A stretch of DNA of 64,000 nucleotides from the NCBI RefSeq assembly GCF_002251735.1, contig NZ_NOXS01000022.1, positions 2,460 through 66,459 on the forward strand. Reading direction: 5' to 3'. Below the pieces are notes generated by a model. That model was not told the DNA's origin, ran no database searches, and saw nothing but the letters and a program-made list of their open reading frames with translations. Shown in pieces: positions 1 to 8,085 of this stretch. The number at the start of each line of letters is the position of its first letter. The first letter of the stretch is position 1. The stretch is from Elstera cyanobacteriorum. Lineage in GTDB: Bacteria; Pseudomonadota; Alphaproteobacteria; Elsterales; Elsteraceae. A program made the position numbers and the translations under genes.

Positions 1-1
1 C

Positions 2-103
2 GATGCCGGGCGTACCTTCGCGGCCTCCACACCTGCTGGGCCGTGGAATGCCAGCAATCTGCCTGCCGGTCTCAATCCCTCAACGTTGGCGGTACGGCCA
101 TGA
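2..103 (+). CDS. C-terminal fragment of a phage-type protein (partial)
   Basis: An open frame enters from the left edge and codes for 33 residues ending LNPSTLAVRP before a TGA at 101-103. That stop overlaps the ATG of the next gene in the ATGA pattern also used by the following gene pair, which is the main reason to call it real. The upstream part lies outside the window. A tail or structural phage protein is a guess from the lysis genes behind it. Confidence 0.45.
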   Translation, partial: DAGRTFAASTPAGPWNASNLPAGLNPSTLAVRP

Positions 104-444
104 TGATGGGGGATATTCATACCGTTTTAGCCGAAATCCAGGCAGGCGCACGCGAGGGGCGCGTGTGGCGTGAACGGGCGGACGCACGATTGGATCAGAC
201 CGCAGAAAGCCTCAATCATCTCTCCCAGGCAGTCGCCGAAATCGGCACCGAGATGAAACTGCACTTGCACTATGGGCAGGAGCGGATCGACCGCCTGGAA
301 ACCCGACTGGCCAATGTCGAAACCCCAAGAGGGGCGACAACCCAGAAGGCGGCGGTAGCGGTTGGCGGCGGCGGGTTATTCGGTTGGTTGGCCGGTGGGG
401 GATGGGATCATCTCGCCCTCTTGCTGAAAAGGATCCTGCCATGA
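100..444 (+). CDS. XhlA-like small phage membrane protein
   Basis: This 114-residue protein has a charged, probably coiled-coil N-terminal two thirds (heptad-like L, I and V spacing from about residue 5 to 75) followed by a Gly-rich hydrophobic segment near residues 85-105 that could span the membrane. That layout resembles XhlA-type accessory lysis proteins. The start at 100 is chosen because it overlaps the preceding stop; an upstream in-frame ATG at 43 is possible but would extend into the previous gene. Its stop overlaps the next gene by ATGA, so the three genes look translationally coupled. The family call is by architecture, not by a specific motif. Confidence 0.5.
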   Translation: MMMGDIHTVLAEIQAGAREGRVWRERADARLDQTAESLNHLSQAVAEIGTEMKLHLHYGQERIDRLETRLANVETPRGATTQKAAVAVGGGGLFGWLAGGGWDHLALLLKRILP

Positions 445-863
445 CGGGCGGCAGGCTGCCGCGCGGCATCCGCAATCATAATCCCGGCAATATTCGGCGG
501 ACGGCAACCCTCTGGCGGGGTATGAGTGTGGATCAATCCGCCGACCCCACCTTCATCGTGTTTCAGGAACCGCTGTGGGGCCTGCGCGCTCTCGGTCGGC
601 TGCTGCGCACTTACTACGATATTTACCACTGTCGGACGGTTGCGGCGATCATCGACCGCTATGCCCCCCCGACGGAAAACGACACGGCGGCCTATCGTGC
701 CTCTGTCGCAGCGGCGCTTCGCGTTGCAGTAGATCAACCGCTGGTCCGAGACGTGCCGACGTGGGTTGGGCTCATGCAGGCCATCGTCCGTCACGAAAAC
801 GGGGTTGGCGACTATTACTCCCCCGATCTGTATCGGTCCGCCGCTCAGATGGCGCTGGACTGA
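441..863 (+). CDS. phage endolysin-like / virion-associated lytic protein
   Basis: The 140-residue protein opens with RGIRNHNPGNIRR at about residues 7-19, the GIRN-NPGNIR signature of a family of small phage lytic or structural proteins. Conserved aromatics and a Trp-Gly-Leu-Arg patch follow (about residue 50), and the C-terminal part keeps HENG (about residues 118-121). No catalytic residues can be assigned with certainty. ATG at 441 overlaps the previous stop. It sits between an XhlA-like and a holin-like gene, which supports a role in host lysis or cell-wall passage. Confidence 0.6.
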   Translation: MTGGRLPRGIRNHNPGNIRRTATLWRGMSVDQSADPTFIVFQEPLWGLRALGRLLRTYYDIYHCRTVAAIIDRYAPPTENDTAAYRASVAAALRVAVDQPLVRDVPTWVGLMQAIVRHENGVGDYYSPDLYRSAAQMALD

Positions 864-891
864 TTTTCATCTTCGTCTTCAGGAGACTGAC

Positions 892-1062
892 ATGTCCTAT
901 CTTCTCGCGCGCTTGCAGGAGCGCAGCACTTGGCTTGGCCTTATCGCGCTGGCAACCGGTTTCGGTGTGAGCCTTGAGCCGGAAATTTCGAATGCCATCA
1001 TCACCATCGGCAGCACCTTGGCTGGGGTGGTGGCGGCGCTGACGCCGGATCGTTCTTCCTAA
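892..1062 (+). CDS. holin-like small membrane protein
   Basis: A 56-residue protein with a basic N-terminus (ARLQERS), a hydrophobic stretch GLIALATGFGV, a short polar turn and a second hydrophobic stretch (about residues 34-49), so one or two membrane passes. AGGAG at 881-885 gives a good ribosome site for this ATG, 28 bp after the endolysin-like gene. Size, topology and position fit a holin. No family-specific motif was recognised. It is the last phage-type gene before host sequence resumes. Confidence 0.5.
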   Translation: MSYLLARLQERSTWLGLIALATGFGVSLEPEISNAIITIGSTLAGVVAALTPDRSS

Positions 1063-1171
1063 GGAGGATGAGAGACCGATCCTGGCGAGAAAAGGTGTAT
1101 GTTGTGGGCTTGGCATCTAGGCGTGCTGCCACCATCTCGCACCAGAGTGCCTTTGGTTGAAAGGATCGGTC

Positions 1172-2008
1172 ATGCGGTCGCTTGCAGTCGTTTTGCTGGC
1201 CGGTGGATTGGCGTTTCCAGCCTCGGCCAGCGCCCCCGAACCCCAGGGGGCGGAACTTGAGTATCGCGTCTATGTCGGCGGTATCGGCGCGGCGCGCTAT
1301 GCCGTGCGCTACACGGCGACGGAGGGGCGCACGGCTATCGCCCTGACCGGCCAGACCGAAGGCATGACCGATTGGTTTGCCGGGTGGCGGGCGACGCAGT
1401 TTGCCGAGGCAGACTTCGATCCCCGCGCTCTCCATATCGCGCCGCGCATCGAGTATCGGTCGGCCAGTATTTTTCGCAGCGAACCGCGCGACGTTCGCCT
1501 GTCGCTGTTTCCCGACCGGCCCGCCGATTGGTGGGCCAGCCCGGAAAAAGACGATGAGCCGCGCACGCCTATTGATGCGGCGCAGACGCGAGGGGTGTTC
1601 GACCCGCTGACCGCCAGCTTCCTCAGCCTCAGCCGGATCGGGGATAGCCAGACCTGCCCCGATCAACTGCCGGTCTTTGACGGACGGCGGCGGTTTGATG
1701 CCGTTTTCCGGCCTGCGCAATCGGAGGTGCTGAAAGCCAGCAGTTACAGTATGTTTGCTGGGCCGACCCTGGTCTGTCGGTTCGTCATCAAGCGCCTTGG
1801 CGGTTATATCATTCGCGAAACCGATTGGAACCGCCCGGAAGACCGCGAGCGACCGATCACGGTGCATCTTGCCTCGGTTCTGCCGGGGCATCCGCGCGTG
1901 CCGGTGCGGATCGAGAGCGAATTAACGCTGGGAAGCATCATCGTACATCTGGTCGCCGCCCGGGCGGTGAGCGGGGAAACGCGCATGGCTGCCTTGCCGC
2001 CGAATTAA
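1172..2008 (+). CDS. DUF3108 domain-containing periplasmic protein
   Basis: A 278-residue exported protein. The first 20 or so residues (MRSLAVVLLAGGLAFPASASA) are a signal peptide with an AxA-type cleavage site. The rest carries the DUF3108 pattern: an early LEYRVYVGGI strand, alternating beta strands, a Y-S run near the centre (IEYRSASIF) and a GVFDPLTA block (about residues 145-152). The family is thought to lie in the periplasm or outer membrane; its biochemical role is not known to me. The ATG at 1172 is preferred over an upstream TTG because it begins the signal peptide and follows AAGGA. It stands alone between the phage module and gabD. Confidence 0.75.
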   Translation: MRSLAVVLLAGGLAFPASASAPEPQGAELEYRVYVGGIGAARYAVRYTATEGRTAIALTGQTEGMTDWFAGWRATQFAEADFDPRALHIAPRIEYRSASIFRSEPRDVRLSLFPDRPADWWASPEKDDEPRTPIDAAQTRGVFDPLTASFLSLSRIGDSQTCPDQLPVFDGRRRFDAVFRPAQSEVLKASSYSMFAGPTLVCRFVIKRLGGYIIRETDWNRPEDRERPITVHLASVLPGHPRVPVRIESELTLGSIIVHLVAARAVSGETRMAALPPN

Positions 2009-2090
2009 CATTGTCTCTCTGGTGTCTCTCCTTTGTCCGCGTTGATATGAGTAGCGCTTAACGCCGCTCACCGAGCTTTAGGGGGAGAGA

Positions 2091-3548
2091 ATGAACCTGA
2101 CCGATACCGCCCTGTTCCGTCAGCAAGCCTATATCAATGGCCAATGGGTTGGCGCTGATACGGGGGGCACCCTTGCCGTCGATAATCCAGCCACGGGCGT
2201 TTTGATCGGCACGGTCCCAAATATGGGGGCGGCTGAAACCCGCCGGGCGATTGAAGCGGCGGGCGCGGCCTTTCCGCTCTGGGCAGCGAAGACGGCAAAG
2301 GAACGGTCGATCATCCTCACCCGCTGGGCCGAGCTGATCGTTCAGAATGTCGATGATCTTGCCGTTCTAATGACCAGCGAGCAGGGCAAGCCACTGGCCG
2401 AAGCGCGCGGTGAAATTCTGTCGGGCGCCGCTTATATCCAATGGTTTGCCGAAGAGGGCCGCCGGGTGTATGGCGATGTCATCCCGCAGCCGCGCGGCGG
2501 TCAGCGTTTGCTGGTCGTAAAGCAGCCGGTCGGCGTCTGTGGGGCGATTACCCCGTGGAATTTTCCGTCTTCAATGATCGCGCGCAAAGCCGGGGCGGCC
2601 TTGGCGGTCGGCTGCACGCTGGTGGTCAAACCGTCGGATCTGACGCCGTTTTCGGCGCTGGCTCTGGCGGAGCTTGCTGAACGCGCCGGGCTGCCCGCAG
2701 GGGTTCTGAACATCGTGATCGGCGATGCCGCGCCGATTGGTGACGAATTGAGCTTCAATCCTATCGTCAAAAAGATCACCTTCACTGGCTCGACGGCAGT
2801 CGGCAAGTTGCTGCTGAGTAAGGCCGCGCAGACGGTGAAAAAGGTCAGCATGGAGTTGGGCGGCAATGCGCCCTTCATCGTTTTCGACGATGCCGATCTC
2901 GATGCCGCGGTGGCCGGGGCGATCCTGTCGAAGTTCCGCAATGCCGGGCAGACCTGTGTGTGCGCCAACCGCGTTTTCGTGCAGGAGGGGATTTACGAGG
3001 CTTTTGCCGCGAAATTCACAGCGGCAACGCAGGGGCTGAAAGTCGGCAACGGCCTCGACACCGGCACCACGACCGGTCCGCTGATCGACGACCGCGCGTT
3101 GGCGAAGGTCGAACGGATGGTGGCTGAGGCGACGGAAAAAGGGGCGCGCGTGCTGACCGGCGGCACGAAGCATGCGCTGGGTGGGCGCTTCTATACCCCG
3201 ACCGTGCTGGCCGATGTGACTGGCGAAATGTCGGTCGTGCGGGACGAAATCTTTGGTCCGGTCGCGCCGCTCGTCCGCTTTAAGGACGAGGCCGATGTCA
3301 TCCGGCTGGCCAATGACACCGATTACGGCCTCGCCGCCTATTTCTATGCTCGCGACCTTGGGCGCGTCTGGCGGGTGGCCGAGGCGCTGGAATATGGCAT
3401 GGTCGCCGTCAATGAAGGGGCGATTGCGACGGAAGTTGCGCCCTTCGGCGGGATTAAACAGTCTGGCATGGGCCGCGAGGGTTCAAAATATGGCGTTGAT
3501 GATTACATCCAACTGAAGTTCGTGACCTTCGGTGGAATTGGAGCCTAG
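2091..3548 (+). CDS. gabD: NAD(P)-dependent succinate-semialdehyde dehydrogenase
   Basis: A 485-residue aldehyde dehydrogenase of the class I succinate-semialdehyde dehydrogenase type, oxidising succinate semialdehyde to succinate in the GABA shunt. Seen: the cofactor loop FTGSTAVGK, catalytic Glu in MELGGN (about residue 255), and the nucleophile in GQTCVCANR (Cys near 289, with the second Cys two residues on, as in redox-sensitive GabD enzymes). The length is normal for the family. A strong site (GGGGGAGAG) precedes the ATG. Only 2 bp separate it from gor, so the two are almost certainly co-transcribed. The exact aldehyde substrate is inferred from family resemblance. Confidence 0.93.
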   Translation: MNLTDTALFRQQAYINGQWVGADTGGTLAVDNPATGVLIGTVPNMGAAETRRAIEAAGAAFPLWAAKTAKERSIILTRWAELIVQNVDDLAVLMTSEQGKPLAEARGEILSGAAYIQWFAEEGRRVYGDVIPQPRGGQRLLVVKQPVGVCGAITPWNFPSSMIARKAGAALAVGCTLVVKPSDLTPFSALALAELAERAGLPAGVLNIVIGDAAPIGDELSFNPIVKKITFTGSTAVGKLLLSKAAQTVKKVSMELGGNAPFIVFDDADLDAAVAGAILSKFRNAGQTCVCANRVFVQEGIYEAFAAKFTAATQGLKVGNGLDTGTTTGPLIDDRALAKVERMVAEATEKGARVLTGGTKHALGGRFYTPTVLADVTGEMSVVRDEIFGPVAPLVRFKDEADVIRLANDTDYGLAAYFYARDLGRVWRVAEALEYGMVAVNEGAIATEVAPFGGIKQSGMGREGSKYGVDDYIQLKFVTFGGIGA

Positions 3549-3550
3549 GG

Positions 3551-4900
3551 ATGGCCTATGAATTTGACCTGCTGACCATCGGCGCCGGGTCGGGAGGCGT
3601 GGCGGGGAGCCGCCGCGCCGCCGCCTACGGCCCGCGCGTTGGCATTATTGAAGAAGCCCGCATTGGCGGCACCTGCGTTCTACGCGGCTGCGTGCCGAAA
3701 AAGCTGCTGATCTATGGCGTCGATATCGCCGACACGCTGGCCGACGCCGCCGGTTTTGGCTGGAGCATTGACGGCGCTAGCCTGGACTGGCGCAAGCTGA
3801 TCGCGGCTAAGGATAACGAGCTGGATCGTCTCCACGGTATCTATGTCTCAATGCTCGACAAGGCCGGGGTTGCGCGGATCGAGGGGCGCGGCGTGCTGGT
3901 CGATCCGCACACGGTGCAGGTCGGCGACCGGCGCGTAACGGCGGAGCGCATTCTGATTGCCACCGGTGGCTGGCCGACTGTGCCGGATATTCCGGGTAAG
4001 GAGTTGATGATCACCTCGAACGAGGCGCTTGATCTGAAAAACCTGCCGGAACGCATCGTCATTTACGGGGCGGGCTATATTGCGGTGGAGTTTGCCGGAA
4101 TTTTCCGGGCGGCGGGCTGTACCGTCGATCTGGTTTTCCGGGGCGATCAGGTTTTGCGCGGCTTTGATGGCGAAGTGCGGGCGCATCTCACCGACTCGCT
4201 GGCCGCGCGCGGGATTAACCTATTGCCGGGCCGGACGATCGCCAGCGTGGCGGAAGAGGGCGCGGCGCGGCGTGTCACCCTGTCCGACGGATCGGTAATC
4301 CTGGCGGGGCAGGTCATGGCGGCAACGGGTCGCGCGCCGAATACCAAAGGCCTGGGGTTAGAGGCAGTTGGGGTGCAGACTGGGGCGCAGGGCGAGATTA
4401 TCGTCGATAATTGGTCGCGCACCTCGGTGCCCTCGATCTATGCCGTTGGCGATGTGACCAACCGCTTCAATCTAACGCCGGTCGCGATTGCCGAAGCGCG
4501 GGCGGTGGCTGAAACGCTCTATAATCAAAACCCGATGAGCGTCTTCGAGAATATTGTCCCGACGGCGGTCTTCTCGCGCCCGGAAGTCGGCACGGTCGGC
4601 CTGTCGGAAGAGGCGGCCCTGGCAGCGAGCCATACGCTCGATATCTACACAACCCGCTTCCGCCCAATGAAGAACACCATCTCTGGCCGGGCGGAGCGGA
4701 CGTTTATGAAGCTGGTGGTCGATCAGCCGTCCCAGCGCGTCTTAGGGGCGCATATGGTCGGGCCGGATGCGGCGGAAATCGTCCAAGGTCTCGCCGTCGC
4801 CCTGACCTGCGGCGCGACCAAGCAGCAGTTCGACCGCACGATCGGCCTGCATCCCAGCGCGGCGGAAGAGTTTGTGACGCTGCGGGACAAGCGGACTTAA
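3551..4900 (+). CDS. gor: glutathione-disulfide reductase
   Basis: A 449-residue flavoprotein disulfide reductase that recycles glutathione with NADPH in the cytoplasm. Seen: FAD-binding GAGSGGV near the N-terminus, the redox pair in GGTCVLRGCVPKK (about residues 39-51), the second Rossmann motif GAGYIAVEFAG (about residues 175-185), and the C-terminal HPSAAEE that supplies the His-Glu couple. The pattern matches glutathione reductase rather than lipoamide dehydrogenase or mercuric reductase. It follows gabD by 2 bp and is closed by a perfect hairpin. Confidence 0.95.
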   Translation: MAYEFDLLTIGAGSGGVAGSRRAAAYGPRVGIIEEARIGGTCVLRGCVPKKLLIYGVDIADTLADAAGFGWSIDGASLDWRKLIAAKDNELDRLHGIYVSMLDKAGVARIEGRGVLVDPHTVQVGDRRVTAERILIATGGWPTVPDIPGKELMITSNEALDLKNLPERIVIYGAGYIAVEFAGIFRAAGCTVDLVFRGDQVLRGFDGEVRAHLTDSLAARGINLLPGRTIASVAEEGAARRVTLSDGSVILAGQVMAATGRAPNTKGLGLEAVGVQTGAQGEIIVDNWSRTSVPSIYAVGDVTNRFNLTPVAIAEARAVAETLYNQNPMSVFENIVPTAVFSRPEVGTVGLSEEAALAASHTLDIYTTRFRPMKNTISGRAERTFMKLVVDQPSQRVLGAHMVGPDAAEIVQGLAVALTCGATKQQFDRTIGLHPSAAEEFVTLRDKRT

Positions 4901-4907
4901 CAACGGC

Positions 4908-4929
4908 AGCCGGGGCTTCGGCCCCGGCT
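4908..4929. terminator. hairpin between gor and an Lrp-family gene
   Basis: A perfect 9-bp stem, AGCCGGGGC and its complement, with a TTCG loop. It lies 7 bp after the gor stop and overlaps the last bases of the convergent gene, so it could end transcription from both sides. No clear T-run follows, so it is a weak intrinsic terminator by the classical rule. Confidence 0.6.
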
Positions 4930-5395
4930 AAACCCGCTTGAGTAAGGCCCGACCGATGGGCTTGATCGGCTCGCTGCGCAAGACCAGCGACGTCGTAACC
5001 GCGCCGAATCGGGCGATGGTATCGACGATGGCTTCCAGTTCTGCCGGGGTTGGCACCAGCACTTTGAGAATGAAGCAATCCTCGCCGGTTAAACGCAGGA
5101 CTTCGATCACCTGTGGCATTTCGGCGAACAAGGCCAGGCTGGCCCGGATATGCTCGTGGGTTGTGCGCAGCCGGATCACCGCCATCATGCCGAGGCCCAG
5201 GGCGGCGGCATTGATCCGCGCGCCATAGCCAGTGACGATGCCGCGCTCTTCCAGCCGTTTCACCCGCTCGGAGGTGGCGGGCTGCGACAGGCCGATCCGC
5301 CGCCCAAGTTCCGACATGCCGATCCGGCCATTTTCCTGAAGTGCTTCCAAAATAGCGATATCCACGGGGTCAAGGAGGCTCTTCAAGCCGCTCAT
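4928..5395 (-). CDS. Lrp/AsnC family transcriptional regulator
   Basis: A 155-residue regulator with an N-terminal AsnC-type helix-turn-helix (DPVDIAILEALQENGR, then SELGRRIGLSQPATSERVKRLE) and a C-terminal RAM ligand and oligomerisation domain (about residues 70-150) containing the TGEDCFIL motif. The start at 5395 is chosen because GGTGGAG lies just upstream; two in-frame ATGs further out at 5419 and 5449 lack a site. It faces gor and is divergent from the hydrolase gene at 5511. The effector amino acid is unknown. Confidence 0.9.
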   Translation of the reverse strand: MSGLKSLLDPVDIAILEALQENGRIGMSELGRRIGLSQPATSERVKRLEERGIVTGYGARINAAALGLGMMAVIRLRTTHEHIRASLALFAEMPQVIEVLRLTGEDCFILKVLVPTPAELEAIVDTIARFGAVTTSLVLRSEPIKPIGRALLKRV

Positions 5396-5510
5396 CGGGA
5401 TGCTCCACCTTGAATTCATCGGAAAGGGCGTTTCTTTTCCGATGATCACCCATTCAGCCGCGCTCGGAAACCCGTCATTTTTCCTCTATCGAACGACGTA
5501 GGAGACGATG

Positions 5511-6050
5511 ATGACGGAAATCATTCTGGTACCGGGGATCAATGGATCAGGCCCAGCGCATTGGCAAAGCCTATGGGCGGCGGAAGATGCGACGATGCGT
5601 CCGTTCCAGCCGCGCGACTGGGATCACCCGGAGTTGGATGATTGGTTGGGGGCGTTCGACGCGGCCGTTGCAGCGTCGAACGCTCCTCCGGTCCTGGTCG
5701 CCCACAGCCTAGGGTGTCTGCTGGTTGCCTTTTGGCAGGCACGCTCGGCGCATCCCGTTGCCGGGGCCTTTTTGGTGGCGGTGCCCGATCCGGTAGGGTC
5801 GAAGTTTCCGGCGGCGGCGGTAAGTTTTACGGCCCCCCCGGGCGATAGTTTCCGCTGTCCTGCCCTGATCGTCGGCAGTTCGGACGATCCTTATGGAACG
5901 CCCGATTATGCCCGGCAGCGGGCCGCCCAATGGGGGTGTGGCTATCTCGACATTGGTGCCAAGGGGCATCTCAACGCCAAAAGCGGGCTGGGCGCTTGGC
6001 CGGAGGGGCGGGCTTTGCTAACCGCCTTCATTGCCGGTCTGGCACATTAG
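5511..6050 (+). CDS. RBBP9/YdeN family alpha/beta hydrolase
   Basis: A compact 179-residue serine hydrolase of the RBBP9/YdeN type. Seen: ILVPGINGSGPAHWQ at the N-terminus, the nucleophile elbow AHSLGC (Ser at about residue 66), an SSDDPYG acid region (about residue 126) and a late GHLN that supplies the His. The length is typical. GGAG at 5501-5504 is 6 bp from ATG 5511 and only 3 bp from the alternative ATG 5508. The substrate is unknown. It shares its upstream region with the Lrp gene on the other strand. Confidence 0.85.
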   Translation: MTEIILVPGINGSGPAHWQSLWAAEDATMRPFQPRDWDHPELDDWLGAFDAAVAASNAPPVLVAHSLGCLLVAFWQARSAHPVAGAFLVAVPDPVGSKFPAAAVSFTAPPGDSFRCPALIVGSSDDPYGTPDYARQRAAQWGCGYLDIGAKGHLNAKSGLGAWPEGRALLTAFIAGLAH

Positions 6051-6053
6051 GAT

Positions 6054-6077
6054 GGATGGGGCCGCTAGGCCCCATCC
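6054..6077. terminator. hairpin between convergent genes
   Basis: A perfect 10-bp inverted repeat, GGATGGGGCC with a GCTA loop, placed between the YdeN-like stop at 6050 and the GNAT stop at 6089. It is suited to ending both transcripts, although the flanking T-runs are poor. Confidence 0.6.
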
Positions 6078-6088
6078 GCCTCAGGCGA

Positions 6089-6640
6089 TTACGCGGCCTT
6101 CCGCTTCACGCTGCGGACTTTCGCCGAGCGTGGTTTCAGGGTCCGCGCGGCGAAAGGGAGGACAGGGCCCTCCAGATCGGCCAGCGATCCAGGGGTTAGG
6201 CCCCGGATGTACAGCCGCTCGGTCTTTTCGCCCGGCATGGTAATGCCCTTCGGGCCAGCCTGCTCGAAGCCGAACTTGGCGTAGAATTCGGCGAGGTCGC
6301 TGACCAGCACGATCACCTGATGCCCGTGAGCAGCGCAGGCGGCCAGCGTTACATCCATAAGGTCGGCGCCAAGGCCGAGGCCCCGATAGTCGCCATCGAC
6401 GGCGAGCGGACCCAGCAGCAGGGCAGGCGTCGCGTTCGGGCCGATCTGCACAGGCCAATAGCGCAGGGTGCCGATGATCTTCTCGCCATCCTTGGCGACG
6501 AAGCACAGCGGTGCGACGGGCGCGACCCGATCCCGGAACCGATAGGAAGTCTTCTGGCAGCGTGTCTGGCCGAAAACCTTATCGAGCAGATGTTCGATTT
6601 CCGCCGCGTCTTGCGGCTGTTCTTGGGTGAAAGTCACCAT
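6089..6640 (-). CDS. GNAT family N-acetyltransferase (YhbS-like)
   Basis: A 183-residue acetyltransferase resembling YhbS. The acetyl-CoA loop is seen in LAVDGDYRGLGLGADLM (about residues 85-101), with preceding strands LCFVAKDGEKIIGTLRYWPV and a later YAKFGFEQAG typical of the fold. The C-terminal 35 residues are basic (KPRSAKVRSVKRKAA). The ATG at 6640 is preferred over one ten codons upstream because the fold begins directly at MVTFTQEQ and AGGAC lies before it. The acceptor substrate is unknown. Confidence 0.82.
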   Translation of the reverse strand: MVTFTQEQPQDAAEIEHLLDKVFGQTRCQKTSYRFRDRVAPVAPLCFVAKDGEKIIGTLRYWPVQIGPNATPALLLGPLAVDGDYRGLGLGADLMDVTLAACAAHGHQVIVLVSDLAEFYAKFGFEQAGPKGITMPGEKTERLYIRGLTPGSLADLEGPVLPFAARTLKPRSAKVRSVKRKAA

Positions 6641-6948
6641 TGTCCTAGTCCTGTAATCCCGAGAGCGCACACGTCCAGTCGCTTGGCCAGCGACACACCG
6701 ACCAAACCCGGTCCGGCAACCGCCGGGGTACGTCTAGGGCAACAGGGTCCCCACCGAAGCGGCAGGGCAGGAGGGGCTGAGTTTCGTCAGGGTGCCCGCA
6801 TCCCGCTGCGCGTCACGACGCACCGGCTGGCCGAACCGGCCATCCTGTCGTCGTCGTTGCAGGGGAAGAAACTGAAGCACCGTGAAATCCTCTGATTAGG
6901 TGAGGCAGATCAATATCATATTCTGAGGTCGCGTCAATAGGCAGAATT
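6641..6948. other. gene-free stretch
   Basis: No convincing gene is seen on either strand. A forward frame stays open to 6895 only as a continuation of the high-GC antisense frame of the GNAT gene, and its translation is low in hydrophobic order. The right-hand 55 bases are distinctly AT-richer and may hold the promoter region of the GNAT gene or the 3' end of the hydrolase transcript. GC-rich local inverted repeats (for example near 6829-6843) are present, but no known riboswitch class was recognised. Confidence 0.4.
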
Positions 6949-8085
6949 TTATCCTGCATCTTGCCGAAATTGCATCAGTCGCAGGGCAGCGCCCCATAGG
7001 CTGAACGCATCTTTGACGGAAAGGCTACCGATATCGGCGTGACTCAGATCATCCAGCAGAACCAAATGACCCTGTCCTGGGGGCAGGGCTTCTATCAGGC
7101 TTTCGCTTTCGGTGTAAGGCACGGTTCCGTCATGGCGGCTATGCACGAGGGTCACGGATGCGGAAAGGCCGGAGAGATCTAGATCCGCAAGGCTCAGCGC
7201 AGCAATCGCCTCCCGCAGCGGGGCGGGGAGGGCGGCGATGAACTCACCTACCGCGTCGGGATCATCGTTACGGATCAGGGCGAACAGCGCCCGGCCTTCC
7301 GGTCCTAGGCCAGCGGCGAGATCATCCAGCGGTGCGCTGGGATCAGTCAGGCGGCGCTGCGCCATTATCCCCAGTAGGCCCCGGTCGGCGGGATCGCTCA
7401 GGCGATCAAGATTGGCGTCGAGAAAGACCCAAATCCCCCGCGCATTGGGCGGCTGGAACTGCCAACTCTCATCCAGCGGTCCGCGATAAGCGCCAGTGGT
7501 GAAGAAGCGGATGACCGCTTCGGCATCATAAAAACCGCCGAGCGCGAAGATCCCCTGCACATCGGCGGCGATATCGGGTTCGAGCGCCGCACGGATCGAT
7601 GGGACGAGGCTGTAGGAGACGGCACCAATCCCAACCTGCCGCGCCGCCGGATCGATCCGGTCGGTCGCAACGCGGACGGCATCGGCAATGGCGCGCGGGT
7701 GATCGGGCAGGACGTGCAGTTTTTCCATGCCCGGCAGTTCTGGCACGATAACGCGGAAGCCGGTTTCCGCCAGCAGCCGGGCCATCAGCATCAGACGCGA
7801 ATCGTCGCGCCCGGCTTTGGAGGCGCCCGGCACGAGGATCAGGCTGGCGCGTTCCCAGCCATCCTGCCTTAGCCAAATGTCACCCTGGCGGGTACGCCCT
7901 TCTACGGTCCATTCCGTGCGCCGCTGATCGACGGCGGGGGCGAAGGGGAGCGGCTCCCTCCCCGCCAGCAGCGAGACGATGACCCAGAGCGCCGATCCGG
8001 TTCCCGCTGGGGTCATGGCCCAGCCCAGCCCCATCGCCCCGGCGAGGACCGCCAGGGCTAGGGCAATCCGCCGGAGCCAGATCAT
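6949..8085 (-). CDS. membrane-anchored alpha/beta hydrolase
   Basis: A 378-residue protein with an N-terminal hydrophobic anchor or signal (about residues 5-25), then an alpha/beta hydrolase domain. Seen: ILVPGASKAGRDD (oxyanion loop region), the nucleophile candidate AVSYSL (about residue 155), HSRHDGTVPY carrying the acid (about residue 315) and LSHADIG carrying the His (about residue 350). Its start overlaps the stop of the upstream phosphoribosyltransferase gene by ATGA, so it is translated from the same message. The substrate is unknown; a link with NAD metabolism is only suggested by position. Confidence 0.78.
   Translation of the reverse strand: MIWLRRIALALAVLAGAMGLGWAMTPAGTGSALWVIVSLLAGREPLPFAPAVDQRRTEWTVEGRTRQGDIWLRQDGWERASLILVPGASKAGRDDSRLMLMARLLAETGFRVIVPELPGMEKLHVLPDHPRAIADAVRVATDRIDPAARQVGIGAVSYSLVPSIRAALEPDIAADVQGIFALGGFYDAEAVIRFFTTGAYRGPLDESWQFQPPNARGIWVFLDANLDRLSDPADRGLLGIMAQRRLTDPSAPLDDLAAGLGPEGRALFALIRNDDPDAVGEFIAALPAPLREAIAALSLADLDLSGLSASVTLVHSRHDGTVPYTESESLIEALPPGQGHLVLLDDLSHADIGSLSVKDAFSLWGAALRLMQFRQDAG

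Noticed and set aside
1068-1160. A 30-codon frame with an AAGGAGG-like site after the holin-like gene
   Set aside because: The start lies inside or too close to the site, the peptide has no recognisable feature, and it ends just before the DUF3108 gene. Too short to support.
1001-1891. A 296-codon minus-strand frame opposite the DUF3108 gene
   Set aside because: The translation is Arg/Pro-rich and featureless; the plus-strand product has a signal peptide and a family match.
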